From the NCBI GenBank assembly GCA_026826555.1, contig JAKSZT010054457.1:5021467-5085466 (forward strand): a stretch of DNA of 64,000 nucleotides, written 5' to 3'. A program made the translations under genes and the position numbers. This stretch comes from Tolypeutes matacus (taxonomy: Eukaryota > Chordata > Mammalia > Cingulata > Chlamyphoridae). The first letter of the stretch is position 1. Every line of letters starts with the position of its first letter. The notes below the pieces were generated by a model. It ran no database searches, had not been told where the DNA came from, and worked only from the letters and a program-made list of their open reading frames with translations. Below are positions 36,151 to 48,544 of the stretch, piece by piece.

Positions 36151-37983
36151 CCCGAGTATAACCTGAGTCAAACTGCAAACATGGAGGTGGCAACATCGCT
36201 TTTGTGGCTAAAACACCAACAGAAAGCTATAAGAATCAGGACAAAGCCCTCAGAGGCTGAGTAAAAGGAATCAGATGAGAGAGAAGGGACATCCCAAAAT
36301 CTGTTTGAACTCAGTCCAAGTCCCTGGTTAATTATCAAAAAGATAATTGAAGTGACCAGTGAAGAAGAGATAGCAAGGAAGAGAAAAATATAAAAATTAT
36401 GGGCAAAACTTCCCCAAATTAATACAAATTTACATATTCCAGAAAGCCAATGAATCACAAGCAGAATAAGTTTAAATATGTCCTGACTAGATACATTACA
36501 AGTAAATGTGTAAAACAAATTTAGAGAGAAAATCTTGGAAACAACTAAAGAAAAAACTATTCAAATGACTCAGCACATCTCATAAAAAATCCATGGGGGA
36601 AAAAAAAGTCAAAATTCTATATCCTCCAAAGAAAACTTTATAATAAAGATAAAATATGGATTTGTAAAACATAAAATGTTAAAGGAAATTATTTAGGCTG
36701 AAGAGAAATGATAGTAGAGGGCTATTGGATCATTGGGAATAATTGTTGATCATGGAAACAGTAAATATATGGTCATTAAAACTAGTGTTTTCTTAATTTA
36801 AAAAAGCATATGGCATTTGAATAAATAAGTATTATTGTTGTATGAGATTTATAATGTGTAGTGTAGCACATATAAAATTATAGCATAAATGGACAGTAAG
36901 TTTATAGTCCAATATAATAGCAAGGTTTCTACATTTTTATTTGAATTTCCAAAATATTATTTCTAAGTAGACCTTAAAAGAATTTAGGATACATTTTATA
37001 ATTTTGATGCAAGAGTTCAAAACATAATACAAAGCAGTAAAGATAAAAACCAGCATATAAGTAAACTGCTAATAAAAGATTTAAATAGTCCAAAAGAGGC
37101 AGGAAAATGGAAGAAAAGCACAATAAAAGAGGAGTAGAGAAAAAAGAATTTAAAACAAGCACAATTATAAATCTAAATCCAACCATATCAACAGTTACAT
37201 TAAATTAAACTTCAAGTAAAAGGTGGAAATAATCAGAATATATGAAGCACAGGACCAGAATTGATGCCATGTACAAGAGATATCTTTGAAATATAAGAAC
37301 ACAGGTAAGTTGAAAGAAAATGGGTGGGAAAATATCTAACATCCAAAGTGTAAGAAGACCAGAGTGGTTATGTTAAATGAGAAAAAATAGACATTAAGGC
37401 AAGGAATATTATCAAAGATAAAGAAGGATATTTCATATTGTTAAGCAGGTCAATTTATCAATAATATATAACAACAAAATGCATATATGCCTAATAACAG
37501 AGCCTTAAATATATGATGTAAAAATTAAGAGAATTAAATTAAGATAAGGACAATTCAATAATCAGAGTTTAGATTATGGGATTTTAGCATTCTTCTCAGT
37601 AGTACTTCATGGAACAATTAGATAAAAAAATCAGTAAAGACATAGGAAATCTGAATACCACTATCAACCAGCTTAACAAATTGATCCTTGTAGCACAGGA
37701 TACCCAACAATTGTAGGATACACATTATTTTCAAGTGTACAAGACTCATTCAACATGAGGGAGCATATATAGGATGTAAAATTAGTCTAAATACAATTAA
37801 AATGATTGAAATAATGTGGAATATAAAGTGTGTCCTCTGGTAATAATGGAATTAAGTGGAAATTAAGGTCAATAAGATAATTTTTAAAAAGTAAATAATT
37901 GAAAATTGCTCAACATAATGCTGTATTCACTTAAAGAATACAGCATGAAGGAAATTAAAAAATATTTTGATTCAATGGGTGAA

Positions 37984-39072
37984 TATTTTAGTTGCTTTGG
38001 CTGCTCAAGCAAATACCATGTAGTGGGTTGGTTGGTATAAGCAACAGGAATGTATTAACTCACACTTTTGAGACTAAGAGAAAGTCCAAATCAAGCCATT
38101 ATCAAGGCAATGCTTTCTTCTCAAAGACAGGCTGACTGCCAGTGATCTTTGGCCCTGGGCTGTTCTTCTGTCACATGGTATATTAGTCAGCCAAAGGGGT
38201 GCTGGTGCAAAATACCAGAAATCTGTTGGCTTTTCTAAAGGATATTTATTTGGGGTAGAAGCTTACAGTCACAAGGCCTTTAAAAGTAAATTACTTCCCT
38301 TTCCAAAGGCTGTTGTCACGTGTTGGAGCAAGATGGCTTCTGGTCTCTGCGAGAGTTCAGCCTTTCTCTTCAGGCTCCGTAGTCCCAGGTTCTTCGAATA
38401 TCAGCTGTAGGCTGGGATAAGTCTTGTCTCTCTCCAAGGGCTCGTTCCTCTCTGGGTTCAGCTGATCTGTTCTCTCCACAAGGTCAGCTGTAGATTTTTC
38501 AGGCCCTCTCTCTTCCCAGGGCCTCTGCCATGTCTACAGAGCCATCTCTATTCCTCTGTGTTCTTCTCCTACATGTTTACTTCCCAGGGCTCCAGCTCAA
38601 AATCTCCAACTCCCTGCTCTGTAGTGTCATTTTTCCTGTGAGGTGGTGGGCAGGGACTCAAGGTCCTACTGACATAGCCCAATCAAAGCCCTAATCATAA
38701 TTTAATCAAGTAAAAGTGAAACCTCTGAATTTAAAACAATCTAATTCACCCAGCAGAATAGACTAGTTTACAAACATAATCCAATATCTATTTTTGGAAT
38801 TCATAAATAATACCAAACTTCTACACATTGCAATATATATGCAACCCCTCCTGGCCTCGGCCTTCTCTTCCCAGGTTCCATTGACCTTCAGCTTCCTGTG
38901 GCTTTCTTTCTCTCTCTGAGTTTCATTTTGATTATAAAAGACTCCAGTAATGGGATTAAGACACATCCTCCGCCACATCTTAACTGAAGCCTACAGTGGG
39001 TTCACACCCCCAGGAAGGGGCTAAGTTTAAGAACATGTTTTTCTGGGGAACATACAGCTTCAAAACACCACA
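37984..39072 (-). mobile_element. solo LTR, family B, TSD GTGAA, split by LTR A
   Basis: Inserted in the ancient L1: GTGAA at 37979-37983 and 39073-39077 flanks it exactly, and L1 text continues on both sides. In its own sense it begins TGTGGTGTTTTGAAGCTGTATG and ends with a polyadenylation-type GAGTTAATACATTCCTGTTGC and CTAAAATA. It contains the family A LTR at 38179-38825. Confidence 0.8.
38179..38825 (-). mobile_element. solo LTR, family A, nested in LTR B
   Basis: Same family as 21821-22363: TATTAGTCAGCCAAAGGGGTGCTGGTGCAAAATACCAGAAATCTGTTGG at the left, GGGTAGAAGCTTACAG shared, and an end reading ATACCAAACTTCTACA. Flanks CATGG (38174-38178) and CATTG (38826-38830) are a 4/5 TSD. Its LTR-B host sequence resumes on both sides. 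Confidence 0.8.
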
Positions 39073-39433
39073 GTGAATAAAATTAAATATATCAAAATGT
39101 ATGGGAAGCAGTTAAAATGTGAAATATTGGAAAATAAGTAAAGTATAAACTCAATTTTCTAAGATTCCACCTTAAGAATATAGAAAAGCATGGGTACAAT
39201 AATCCCAAAGGAAGAAGGATTTTAAAACACCACAAATCAAAATAATGGAAAGCAAAGAACATTGACAAAGGCAAAAGCTGGTTTCAAAATCAAGAAAATT
39301 GATACGTTTCTAGATGGCTTGATCAAGAAAAAATAACAATCCCAAATATAAGGAAAGAAAGGTGTGTTATCACTGAATATCTTACAAATATTAAAAGCAA
39401 AAATAATAATGTTAGAATGGCTAAAATTAGTTT

Positions 39434-39541
39434 CTTTTCTTTTTCTTTTTTTTTTTTTTGAGATACTGAACCAGGAATAGAACCCAGGACCTCGCTTGTG
39501 GGAACCAGGCGCTCAACTGCTTGAGCCACATTCACTTCCCA
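39434..39541 (-). mobile_element. tRNA-derived SINE, monomer
   Basis: Antisense head ATAGAACCCAGGACCTCGCTTGTGGG and CTCAACTGCTTGAGCCACATTCACTTCCC after a poly(T) run. Perfect 12-bp TSD TAAAATTAGTTT at 39422-39433 and 39542-39553, inside the ancient L1. Confidence 0.88.
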
Positions 39542-40341
39542 TAAAATTAGTTTTAAACGGCAATACTAAGTGTCTGCAAGAATGTGGAACAATTGGAATT
39601 CTCATATATTTTTGGTAAGGATTTAAAACATGTACAGCTGCTTTGGAATACTGTTTCTTTATAAAGTTTAACATGCACCTACCATATGACTCAACCATTC
39701 TACCCCTAGATTTTGTCAAGAACAACAAAAATATGTGTCTACATAAAGATTTGTAGGTAAAATTGACAGCATCTTTTTTCAAAATAGCCCAAAACTCATA
39801 AAAACATAAATTTTTTTCCAAAGATGAACAAATAAACATATTTTGACATATCTACAAAATATATCACTGTTCAATGAGATAAAGCAATAAACTACTGATG
39901 CCTGCAATGATATGGATGAATTACAAAATCATTATGTTGAGTGAAAGAAGCCAGATATAAAAGAATATATGGTGTAGAATACTATTTATATTAAATATAA
40001 ACTAATCTACAATGACAAACAGCAAGCACTGATTACCTGGGACTGGGGTAGATAGATAATCTACAAAATGGCTCAAGGAATCTATAGGATTTATGGAAAT
40101 ATACTGTATCTTAACTGTGGTAGAGGTTTCATGGATGAACACAACTGTCAAAACTGTCAAAACTCATTAAATGGATTCAGTTTATTGTCTTTAAATGATT
40201 TTTCAATAAAGTTGATAATACAAAAGCCAATGCAATTATATAGTTAAGGCCCAATGATGACTTGACAAAAGAGAATTGCTGATGATAGAGAAATGTGGGA
40301 AGATAAATGATACAATTTCAAGGTACAGCTCATATGACTTG

Positions 40342-40965
40342 TGTGGCAGTTTGGCATTTTTTTATGAATTCCCAAAAGCGATACAGATTATACTTATAAA
40401 CCCGTCTGTTCCTTTGGGTATGATACCCTTTGATTGATTTAAATTCAAAGGTTTTAAGTTTGCTTAATTAAATCAGTTCAGGGCCTTTGATTCAACCACA
40501 TCAGTAGGGCATAACTTAAGGTTGAGTTCCCACCCCCTTGGGCTATATAAACGGACAGTCGTTCAAGAAGACACACAGGAGAAGAAGAAGAGAGAGAACT
40601 TTGTCAGATTTGATCATAGAGCACTGGGAGAGACATGAGCCATTCGCCTGATAGTTAACAGTTGACCTTGTGAAGAGACCAGAGAAGCTGATGAGCCCTG
40701 AGAGATGAGCCCTATGCCAGCCTTCAGCTGAGATCAAAAGAAGGTGGGCCCACAGAGACTTAAGAGAAAGAAGGAAGGAGAGACCAGGAGAAATCGCCCG
40801 CCATCTTGCTTCAACAAGTGGCAATAGAATTTGATGAGGAAGTAACCTGGAGTTGGGCTCTTGAGGGTCTTCTAACAGTAAGCTTCTACCCCAAATAAAT
40901 ATACTTTATAAAAGCCAACAGATTTCTGGGACTTTGCATCAGAACCCCTTTGGCTGACTAATACA
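40342..40965 (+). mobile_element. complete solo LTR, family A, with TSD ACTTG
   Basis: Begins TGTGGCAGTTTGGC and ends GACTAATACA (TG...CA). ACTTG flanks it at 40337-40341 and 40966-40970. A TATA box (TATATAAA, 40544-40551) and AATAAA (40894-40899) mark a U3-R-U5 layout of 624 bp. It is the best preserved family A copy and a useful reference. No internal retroviral genes remain. Confidence 0.9.
40544..40551 (+). promoter_or_regulatory. TATA box of the solo LTR
   Basis: TATATAAA at the expected U3/R position, about 350 bp before the LTR polyadenylation signal. Present activity unknown. Confidence 0.5.
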
Positions 40966-41099
40966 ACTTGCTAAATCATGATTTTGTTTCATTATTTATT
41001 ATTCCTTTCATCAATATGTAGGTTTAAAGAGGAGTGGTATAGATCTCAACCTTTACTAATTTCTTTAAAGGTCTGTTATTTTAACTTATTTATGCATTG

Positions 41100-41640
41100 A
41101 TTCATTCATTTTTTTTCAATAAGTATATATTTAGTGTTTACCATGTTTCAGGTATTATAATATATGCTGAGGCTATAAAGGTAATGAAAATATTGCTGTG
41201 CTCCTTACTTCCATGTAGTGTGCATTCTACTGGGGGTAGAGAAATGTTAAAATTCACTAAAATGGATATAAATTTCAGCTGTGGTAAAAACGTAAAAGGC
41301 ATTGTTGGAGCATACAACATAGGTATTTGCCCTGGTCTATTCCATTATGGAAGGCAGTTCTGAGGAAGAGATGCTTGAAATGAGAGCCCAAGATTCATTA
41401 AGTAAAATTAATTGTAACATTAAGTAAGTAGAAAGAAAATAACATTCCAGGAAGCAATTGCTCCATGATTAAGGACTTTTTGATAGGAGCATGAATGGAG
41501 ACTAGGAGGGACTTAAAGTCAGGGCTGGAGGGTAGGAAGAGTATGGGAAGAGTGTGGAATGGTATGCAGCTGACAGGCAGAGAAGACACCATGCAAAGCC
41601 TTACAATTCAGTCCTTATCCCATTAGTAATAAGAAGCCAT
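41100..41640 (+). mobile_element. ancient interspersed repeat
   Basis: Same text type as 31300-31790 (ACCATGTTTCAGGTATTATAATATATGCTGAGGC; GGGACTTAAAGTCAGGGCTGGAGGG; AAGAAGCCATTAATGTGTG). Decayed. Confidence 0.45.
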
Positions 41641-41900
41641 TAATGTGTGTCATTGTGGGAAAGTGGGATATATCACAATTTTATAATGATATTCACAAGG
41701 AATAGGGAGGCACTGAATGACTGTGGATAGATCAGATAAGAAATATCTTTACTATCGCCCCATGCCTTGTTTATCATCCTAACCTCATCGCCTACCTCTT
41801 CCTACTTAGTGAGAGTTAGCCTGATAGTTTTTTCTTCAAATATGCCAAGGATATTCTTATATCAAGTCCTTTCTACTTGCTCTCCTCTCTGCCCAGATTT

Positions 41901-41986
41901 TTTTTTTTAAGATACTGGGGTGGCATTGAACCTGGGACCCTGTATGTGAGAAGCCGACACTCAACCACTGAGCCACATTGGTTTCC
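41901..41986 (-). mobile_element. tRNA-derived SINE, short
   Basis: Antisense head CATTGAACCTGGGACCC and CTCAACCACTGAGCCACATTGG after a T run. Perfect 14-bp TSD CTCTGCCCAGATTT at 41887-41900 and 41987-42000. Confidence 0.9.
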
Positions 41987-42000
41987 CTCTGCCCAGATTT

Positions 42001-42514
42001 GTATTTCTATAGTCTCTTCTATGGCTCTGAGTTAAAAAAAAAAAATTGAGTCAAACAGTTTGAAAACCAGTGATTGAGAAATTGTGCTATGAAGAGGGCA
42101 ATAGCTAGAGGAAAATTATGGATTGAGATCATTTATTGTTATTGTGTTTTGCTTTGCTTTTGTTTTTAATAGAAACAACTAGAGCATATGCCCATGTCTA
42201 TGGTTATTTTTAATTGCCATATAAAAATATATTTTTATATATTTTTAAATATATTTTTAAATATATTTAACATACATTCTTTACCACCCTTTAATCTTCT
42301 GATTAGTAGCCTTTGTGATAGATAACATTTTCCTGTAATGAACGCTTTGTCTTCATGTTGTTTACAGCCTTTGATTAGCATGTAGCTTTATAATTAGAAA
42401 GGTCTTTACTTTGTCCTATTTTCCATGCAGGATTTTTATAACTCTGACTTTCATCTTATTTTGATCTATTAAACAATCTTTTTGGAGAGGATATACATGG
42501 ATGAACTTTATAAG
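42001..42514. other. unassigned AT-rich DNA
   Basis: Contains an AT tract at 42225-42270 with repeated TATATTTTTAAATA words. Confidence 0.4.
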
Positions 42515-42680
42515 TTTAATGACACTGAACAAGTCTCAATTTTCTTGTTTGCAATATGTGACTAATAGTTCTTACCTCACTGGAGTATTGGAAAGAATTA
42601 AAGTTATACTATATGCACAAAGTTTAACATGGAGCTAGTCTGTACTAAGACCCCAATACATGTTGAATATCGATTCCCAT
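42515..42680 (+). mobile_element. MIR-like remnant
   Basis: Reads TGACACTGAACAAGTCTCAATTTTC, GTTCTTACCTCACTGGAGTATTGGAAAGAATTAAAG, CTAAGACCCCAATACATG, the order of a decayed MIR 3' half. Confidence 0.55.
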
Positions 42681-42874
42681 GAGAAGACTTTTTCTTTTCT
42701 TTCATAAAATAAAAATCCATCTATTTGTTGCACTAATAATTGCTGAAGATATTAACTTAGAGAATACTATGTGAACAGAAATGGGAACCATGACTTAGCT
42801 AAGCTTTTTGTATGTTTCTTTATGAGGTAAAACTTGGTGTTTACATATAAAGAACCTCCTCATTTTATTTGTGA

Positions 42875-43320
42875 TGTGGACTGAAATGTGTATCCCAGAT
42901 TGGACATATTCTTGGCCCTGATCTTAGATATGTTCAGGTGGGGGTGCACCCATTGTAAATAAGGTCTCTTCAAGATGTTACTTCAGTTAAGGGGTGGTCC
43001 AGCTGAATCAGGTTGGGTTTTAATCTGGATTACTGGAGTCTCTTATAAGCAGAAAGAAAATCAGACAGAAGGAAAACTATAATGAAAACCATTGGTAGCA
43101 GCCTGAAGGTGGAAGTTAAAGGAACTGGTAAGAGAAAGAAAGAACCACTGCCATGTGCATTGCCATGTGACAGACAAGCCAGGACCAGGCAGGGATGGCC
43201 TGCAGCCAGCCCTCAGTTTTGGACTTCTCCTAGCCCCCAAACTGTGACCCAATACATTCCCACTGTTTAAGTCAATCCACTGTATGGCATTTATTTTAGC
43301 ATCTACAATATTAAAGCATT
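42875..43320 (+). mobile_element. LTR, family B, second copy
   Basis: Starts TGTGGACTGAAATGTG, has GGAGTCTCTTATAAGCAGAAAGAAAATCAGA, TGCCATGTGACAGACAAGCC and ends CAATACATTCCCACTGTTTAAGTCAATCCACTGTATGG, parallel to the family B LTR at 37984-39072. Clean TSD not found. Confidence 0.55.
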
Positions 43321-46300
43321 TTGATAACTTAGTGGATCGTAGTATGCAAAATTTTAAGCTAACATAAAAATTTGCTTAATGTACTTGAACAAAAAAAAGA
43401 GCAAGAAAGAGTATATATATTTATAAACATGTGTATATATATTTATATACATATAGTCTTGAAATTCTCTGCTGGTATCATATGAATCACCTTCAGGTTA
43501 TTATTATTCCATTTATGACCACTTTCTACAACAAATGTGTAATTTTTTTATATTCCTTATGTTCTTTGCAGGTACTGTATACAACTTATAGTCAGGAGTA
43601 ATGAGGATAGGACTTATTACAGTAATAGAAAAGTTTTTTTAAAATGTACACTAATATCTTGGATAAAGAGAGACTAGTGGGGCATTATTTGAATCAAATA
43701 ATAATAATTTCTAGAGTGAAATGGTCATTTTATGACTATATCATTTTTTTTTAAGTTTTTGTTTTTCATAATTATATTATCTAGAAATATTGTTTTATTA
43801 GTTTCTCAATTAATAAACTGTGTGTAATGTCATTTCAGTATAGTGGGTAGAGATATGTTAGTAATCTTTTCTGTCCAATTTTATTACTGCACTTACCTTG
43901 GCATAGGGAGAAAATATAGTAGAATGTACATTTGCCATTAACTTCCATAATCTTTAAGAATTGTCTCAAGAGATGACTATTAATGGATAGTATTATTTTA
44001 TTCCTAGAGATATTTAAGCATGAAAATTAAGTGGTAAAGTGAGAATAAGAATAGATGATAATATATGACTGTATTTTATAAACAATTAAAACTATCCAAA
44101 TAAAATTATTATTATTAGGAGAATCAGATCATAAAAGAATAAATGTAAGATCTACACATTTTCCATTTCAAAAATCTATAAAACGGCACTGTTGTGTATT
44201 CATTCCATGAAATCTTTTCAAACTTGTATCAGCAACAAATCTCACCAAACTATGTTCTATGTCAATTGAGTTGTATTTTCCATAATCTTTCAGGAGTGGA
44301 GAAATGACTCACCTCTAAGAGTGAAAAAAGTTAATTCTGGCTATTTACAGATTTTTTAAATTATTTCAGCTATACTACTGTAAGAGTTCTGTAAGAAATA
44401 ATCAGCTAGATAGTTTTTGGTTCTTAAGTAAATTACAAGTATATTAAAATGTTGTGTTCTGACTGATATATATATATTTATTATATATTTATGATATATA
44501 TATAAGTCAGAACACAGCATTTTATATATATATATATATATCACTGATGGAGAATATCTATGTACATATATGTTTGAATGTCTGGAAAAGGCAATATCTT
44601 ACAAAAGTGCTCATCAAACTGGGGCTTGTAATTATGTAATAAAAGTAAAGTGCCAAGCAAAATTAATTTTCCTAATCATTAACAAGTAAAATACTGCTTT
44701 GTTTTTCATGACATCATCTTAACTTAGTGAGGCACTTAATTCAATTCCATGTAAGGTTCTTTCATTGTGTCCTCATAGTCCTCTTCCTCGTGAAGACGTT
44801 GACCTGATCCTTTGTATGGTCATTAATATTGCTCTTGCAGGGAGGAGACAGTATTCTCTTTTCATCTTTTCGCCATATTTACTCATCATACTGAGCCCTG
44901 AAGAGGTTGACTATATTATGACATCCATTAGTTTTCCAACACTAACGTTCTTTCCTTCACCTTTTCTTCCTCACTAGAGAAATTAGGGCAGGTTGATCTC
45001 AGGGATAGATTGGTGTTAACCTAAAGGAAATCTAAATATTGAGAAGAAAATTTATAATTTACACAAGCTTAATAAGTCAAATATTTATTGCCTCCAAATA
45101 GCAATACATATTTACTCATGCAGACAAGATGTATTATATTTATATCTATTTTCTTAGATATTTGTGTGGCCAAACACAATATGAGATGATGAATGGAAAA
45201 CTTGCTGCACTGGAGCCTGATGATATTATTTTAGAGTTTCTTCATTAGTGATTTTTTAAAAAAATCCATGTTATATGATATTGGATTCTCAAAACTCAGA
45301 ACAATGGATTTCTTTGTTTTCACAACTTATTTGCAAGCTTGCAGTCCTACTTCCCTTTCACAGGCCCTAGAAATATTTCAGATAATATCCAAGACCATGC
45401 TTTTACTTCTATTTAATGGTTCTGCAATATCTGCTATTTCTGGCATGTGGTGATTTTCAAGAATACCCTCTAGTGATTCACTCACCCTACCCATATATAT
45501 ATGAGAATATATGAGAATACCCATATATATATTTCTCTATGATTACAATGCACTTGATTGGTCAGTTACATTTTTTACTCATAATTATTAGATCACAATG
45601 GAAAAATCTGACTGTCTCAAACTGGAACTCTGTAGATTATTTACACTTTATTTTCACTTCTTTCTATAGGAACTAAAAAAGCAGTAAAAGTAAAAAAGTC
45701 TATGGTATCCACATTTAGAAAATTTGTGCAATGAAAATCTGTTTTTTTTCCAGTTAGATATTAGACACAAATAAAGACAAAGCCAACATACATGATGTGA
45801 CCCTCAACCAAATTGCTACATGACCTAAATAAAGACATTCATGTATAAATTGGTGGCTGGTTATAGCCTAGTTTACACACAAACAGGCAAATATGCTCTG
45901 GGCAGGATAAAGGCCTGGACGGTCCTCAAATCTAGATTACTAGAGATAAAGAGAGAGATAGAAAAAGTGGGGTAAAGAGACAGAGGCAAAGAGAGTCACA
46001 GAAAGAGGTGGACAGAATTTTATAGGACAAATCTCCAATACAGAATAAATATGGTGAGGGAAATTTTACTACAGAAGATGCAGACACATCCATTTTGGAG
46101 AATTGAAAAGAATTCAGAAGAGCATTAGGACTATCTGGGCTCACTAGTGAGGAATTTTGGAAACCAGCGAACTTCAATTTGGGACAACAGAAAACTTCCT
46201 AATAAGCAGCTGTTCTCCCGATGTTCTTCTATGTCAACATTATACACTGTGAGGTCCACAGACCATTGATTGTTTGCAAACTGGCTCTAATCCACAAAGA

Positions 46301-46849
46301 AATAGAACAGAATAAGCATTTAAATAAAACAAGTCTGAAAGCTATAGCCCATGGATGGCTACTTGTGAACTTCATAAATAAAATTACATATCCATCTATT
46401 TACATCTGTAAATAAAATTACCTATCTTTTTATTTACATATTGCCCATGTCTACTTTTGAGCCACAGCAACAAAGTTGGTCATCGTGACAGAAATAATAT
46501 GGCCTAGCAAGCCTAAAATATTTGCTAGCTTCCCCTTTACAGAAAAGCTTCCCAATCCCCACCTGTCACCACTGTTTAGAAATGTTTATAGCAATTTGAT
46601 ATGGCTATGGTATCCAAGCATGTGGTTATTTTTCTAGTAATTTATTTTTATTGTATTTTACTATTTTTTGGTCTACAATGGATTGGCAGAGGGAAAAAAA
46701 ATTGTTTTGACTACAGATAGTTAAGAAGTGAGGTTTTGCATCAGAAATATTTCACTACAAGGCCAGTCTCTTCATAAAAGTCACATTATATTGAGCCCAC
46801 TATGCTGATGTTATTTGCCTGGCATTAAATCAGATTCAAGGGATGAGTT
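43321..46849. other. unassigned AT-rich DNA
   Basis: No gene recognised. Simple sequence lies at 43415-43450 (TATATATTTATA words), 45490-45530 (a duplicated CCCATATATATA block) and 46373-46440 (a duplicated TAAATAAAATTAC block). Confidence 0.35.
44446..44523. repeat. AT-rich palindrome
   Basis: AAAATGTTGTGTTCTGACT (44446-44464) faces its reverse complement (44505-44523) with 18 of 19 bases matching. The 40-bp spacer is itself palindromic AT repeat, and an (AT)n tract follows to 44540. Confidence 0.85.
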
Positions 46850-47160
46850 AAGATTGCCCTCTAGCTTGATTTGTATTTTTGTGATGCTTCTTTTGTCAAA
46901 ATAATGTGTTATCATTTGCTGTTATGGAAACAGATATTTTTTCACATAAAATTAATACTGTCATACAATGGATTTTCCAGGTTACATATTATAATAGAGA
47001 AAGATTCTAGATCTTAAAGGGTGTCATTACAATACAAATTTCACAGAAGATACCTATAAATTATGTTGTCTGTGAAATAAAAATTTCCAAAACTTAAGGG
47101 GATGAGCATCAATCAAATGGAAATTCTTCACTTAACCTAATGAGAATTTAGTGTACTTTT
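46850..47160. promoter_or_regulatory. weak candidate conserved non-coding segment
   Basis: Unique AT-rich text without obvious repeat decay (TTTGTCAAAATAATGTGTTATCATTTGCTGTTATGG; AAATTTCACAGAAGATACC). Weak, texture only. Confidence 0.2.
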
Positions 47161-47852
47161 TGCTTATAATTAACATTTTGTTTTGTTTATCTCCAAAACC
47201 GCTTATTTGTAAAAATAAAATCTGGGTTCATTTTTAGCAAAAATTTCCTTGTTTCCTCTAACTTTAGAGTTATATGTAGCAGTAGAAAGAATTTGCAAAA
47301 CAGCATAAAATATTCTGCTATGTTACTTGATCATTGTAATAACAGAGAAAATAGTTTAAAATTGTGTTAACATGTGATAAAATTGCATTTGCCTAGAACT
47401 ACACATACACACAAATAAGTCTATGTAAAATGTGAAATCTGAAAAAGCTCTGTGGATTTTACCAATGTCGATTTCCTGATTTTGATAGAGTATTATATAA
47501 TTATACAAGATGTTGGGTGAAGTATACACAAATCCTTCCTGTACATATCTTTCCAAATTCCTGTGAATTTATAATTCTTTCAAAATAAAAATTGAATAAA
47601 GCATTAAGCTTATCAGACTAAACTGTTTGTTCTAATAAGGGTTAGTTAGGAGTAGCTTATGCTATTACCCGAGAAATTATTTAAATATACTATGAAATAC
47701 AAAACTAGTAAATGGTTTAGATTTACTTAGGAATTTAGTTATCTCAGTAATCTGTCATTAAAGTTATTCTTGGTGAGTTAACAATAGTTTAAGGCTGACC
47801 AGGGGCCAGACTATAGCACCTGATTTGTGAAGTGCACCAGGCATATAATCAG

Positions 47853-48544
47853 TGTGACAGTTTGAACTTTGTGAATTCCGGGGGAAAAAAATCATGCTCT
47901 TAAACTAATCTATTTCTGTGGGTGTGGGGCCCTTTGATCGCATTAAATTCCATTAAGAGGTCTTTGATTAGATTACTTGATAAGATCCCTTTAGGTCTTT
48001 TGATTAGACTATATGAGTAAGCAATGAGCCAGCTTGGATCTCTGCCCTCTTACTCAGTCTGATATAAAAAGAGACAGAGAGATACAGACACACAGAGAAA
48101 GAAAGCTGCCATATTTCACCATGCTATGTGAGAGAGGACTAAAGGATTACTAGCAGCCAAAGCTTAAGCATGAAGTCCCCAAGAGGCTGGACCCATGGAG
48201 CATCTCAAGGCTGAAAAGATAGCTCTATGCCTAAGCACTCACAGCTGAACTTGGGAAGAAAACAGAACAGCTGAGACTGAGAGAAAAGACCCAAAAAGAG
48301 ACAAGCCCTATGCCTGGTTGCCCACTGGTGAGCTCCAGGAGACAAGAGATTCTGGAGGGGAAGGCAGGGACCTCAACTGCCATCTTTGCCACATGGCAGG
48401 ACACCAGAATCACTAGCAACTAAGTTTGGTGAAAAAGAATCTCTGGTGGTACTTTGATTTGGACATCCCATGGCCTCAGAATTGTAATATTTTACCCTAA
48501 ATTTCTGGTACTTTGCATCAGTGACCATATGGAAAACTAAGACA
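47853..48544 (+). mobile_element. solo LTR, family A, diverged
   Basis: Begins TGTGACAGTTTGAAC and ends CTAAGACA after TTTCTGGTACTTTGCATCAGTGACC, matching the family A layout, with GATATAAAAAGAG as TATA-like text near 48060. Flanks ATCAG and GACAG agree at 3 of 5 bases. The L1 5' end begins within about 10 bp downstream. Confidence 0.7.

Larger units (their letters stand above)
36150..40240 (+). mobile_element. ancient L1 with large internal deletion and nested insertions
   Basis: 36400-36700 reads as ORF1-type text. 37280-37980 is the ORF2 endonuclease region (GGTCAATTTATCAATAATATATAACAAC, CTAATAACAGAGCC, ACACATTATTTTCAAGTG). After the LTR nest, ORF2 text resumes at 39078 (AAAATTAAATATATCAAAATG). 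39412 jumps to the ORF2 C-terminus (GTTAGAATGGCTAAAATTAG), so most of the RT is deleted. A 3'UTR ends at 40200-40235 with CAATAAAGTTGATAATACAAAAG. Heavily decayed. Confidence 0.75.
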
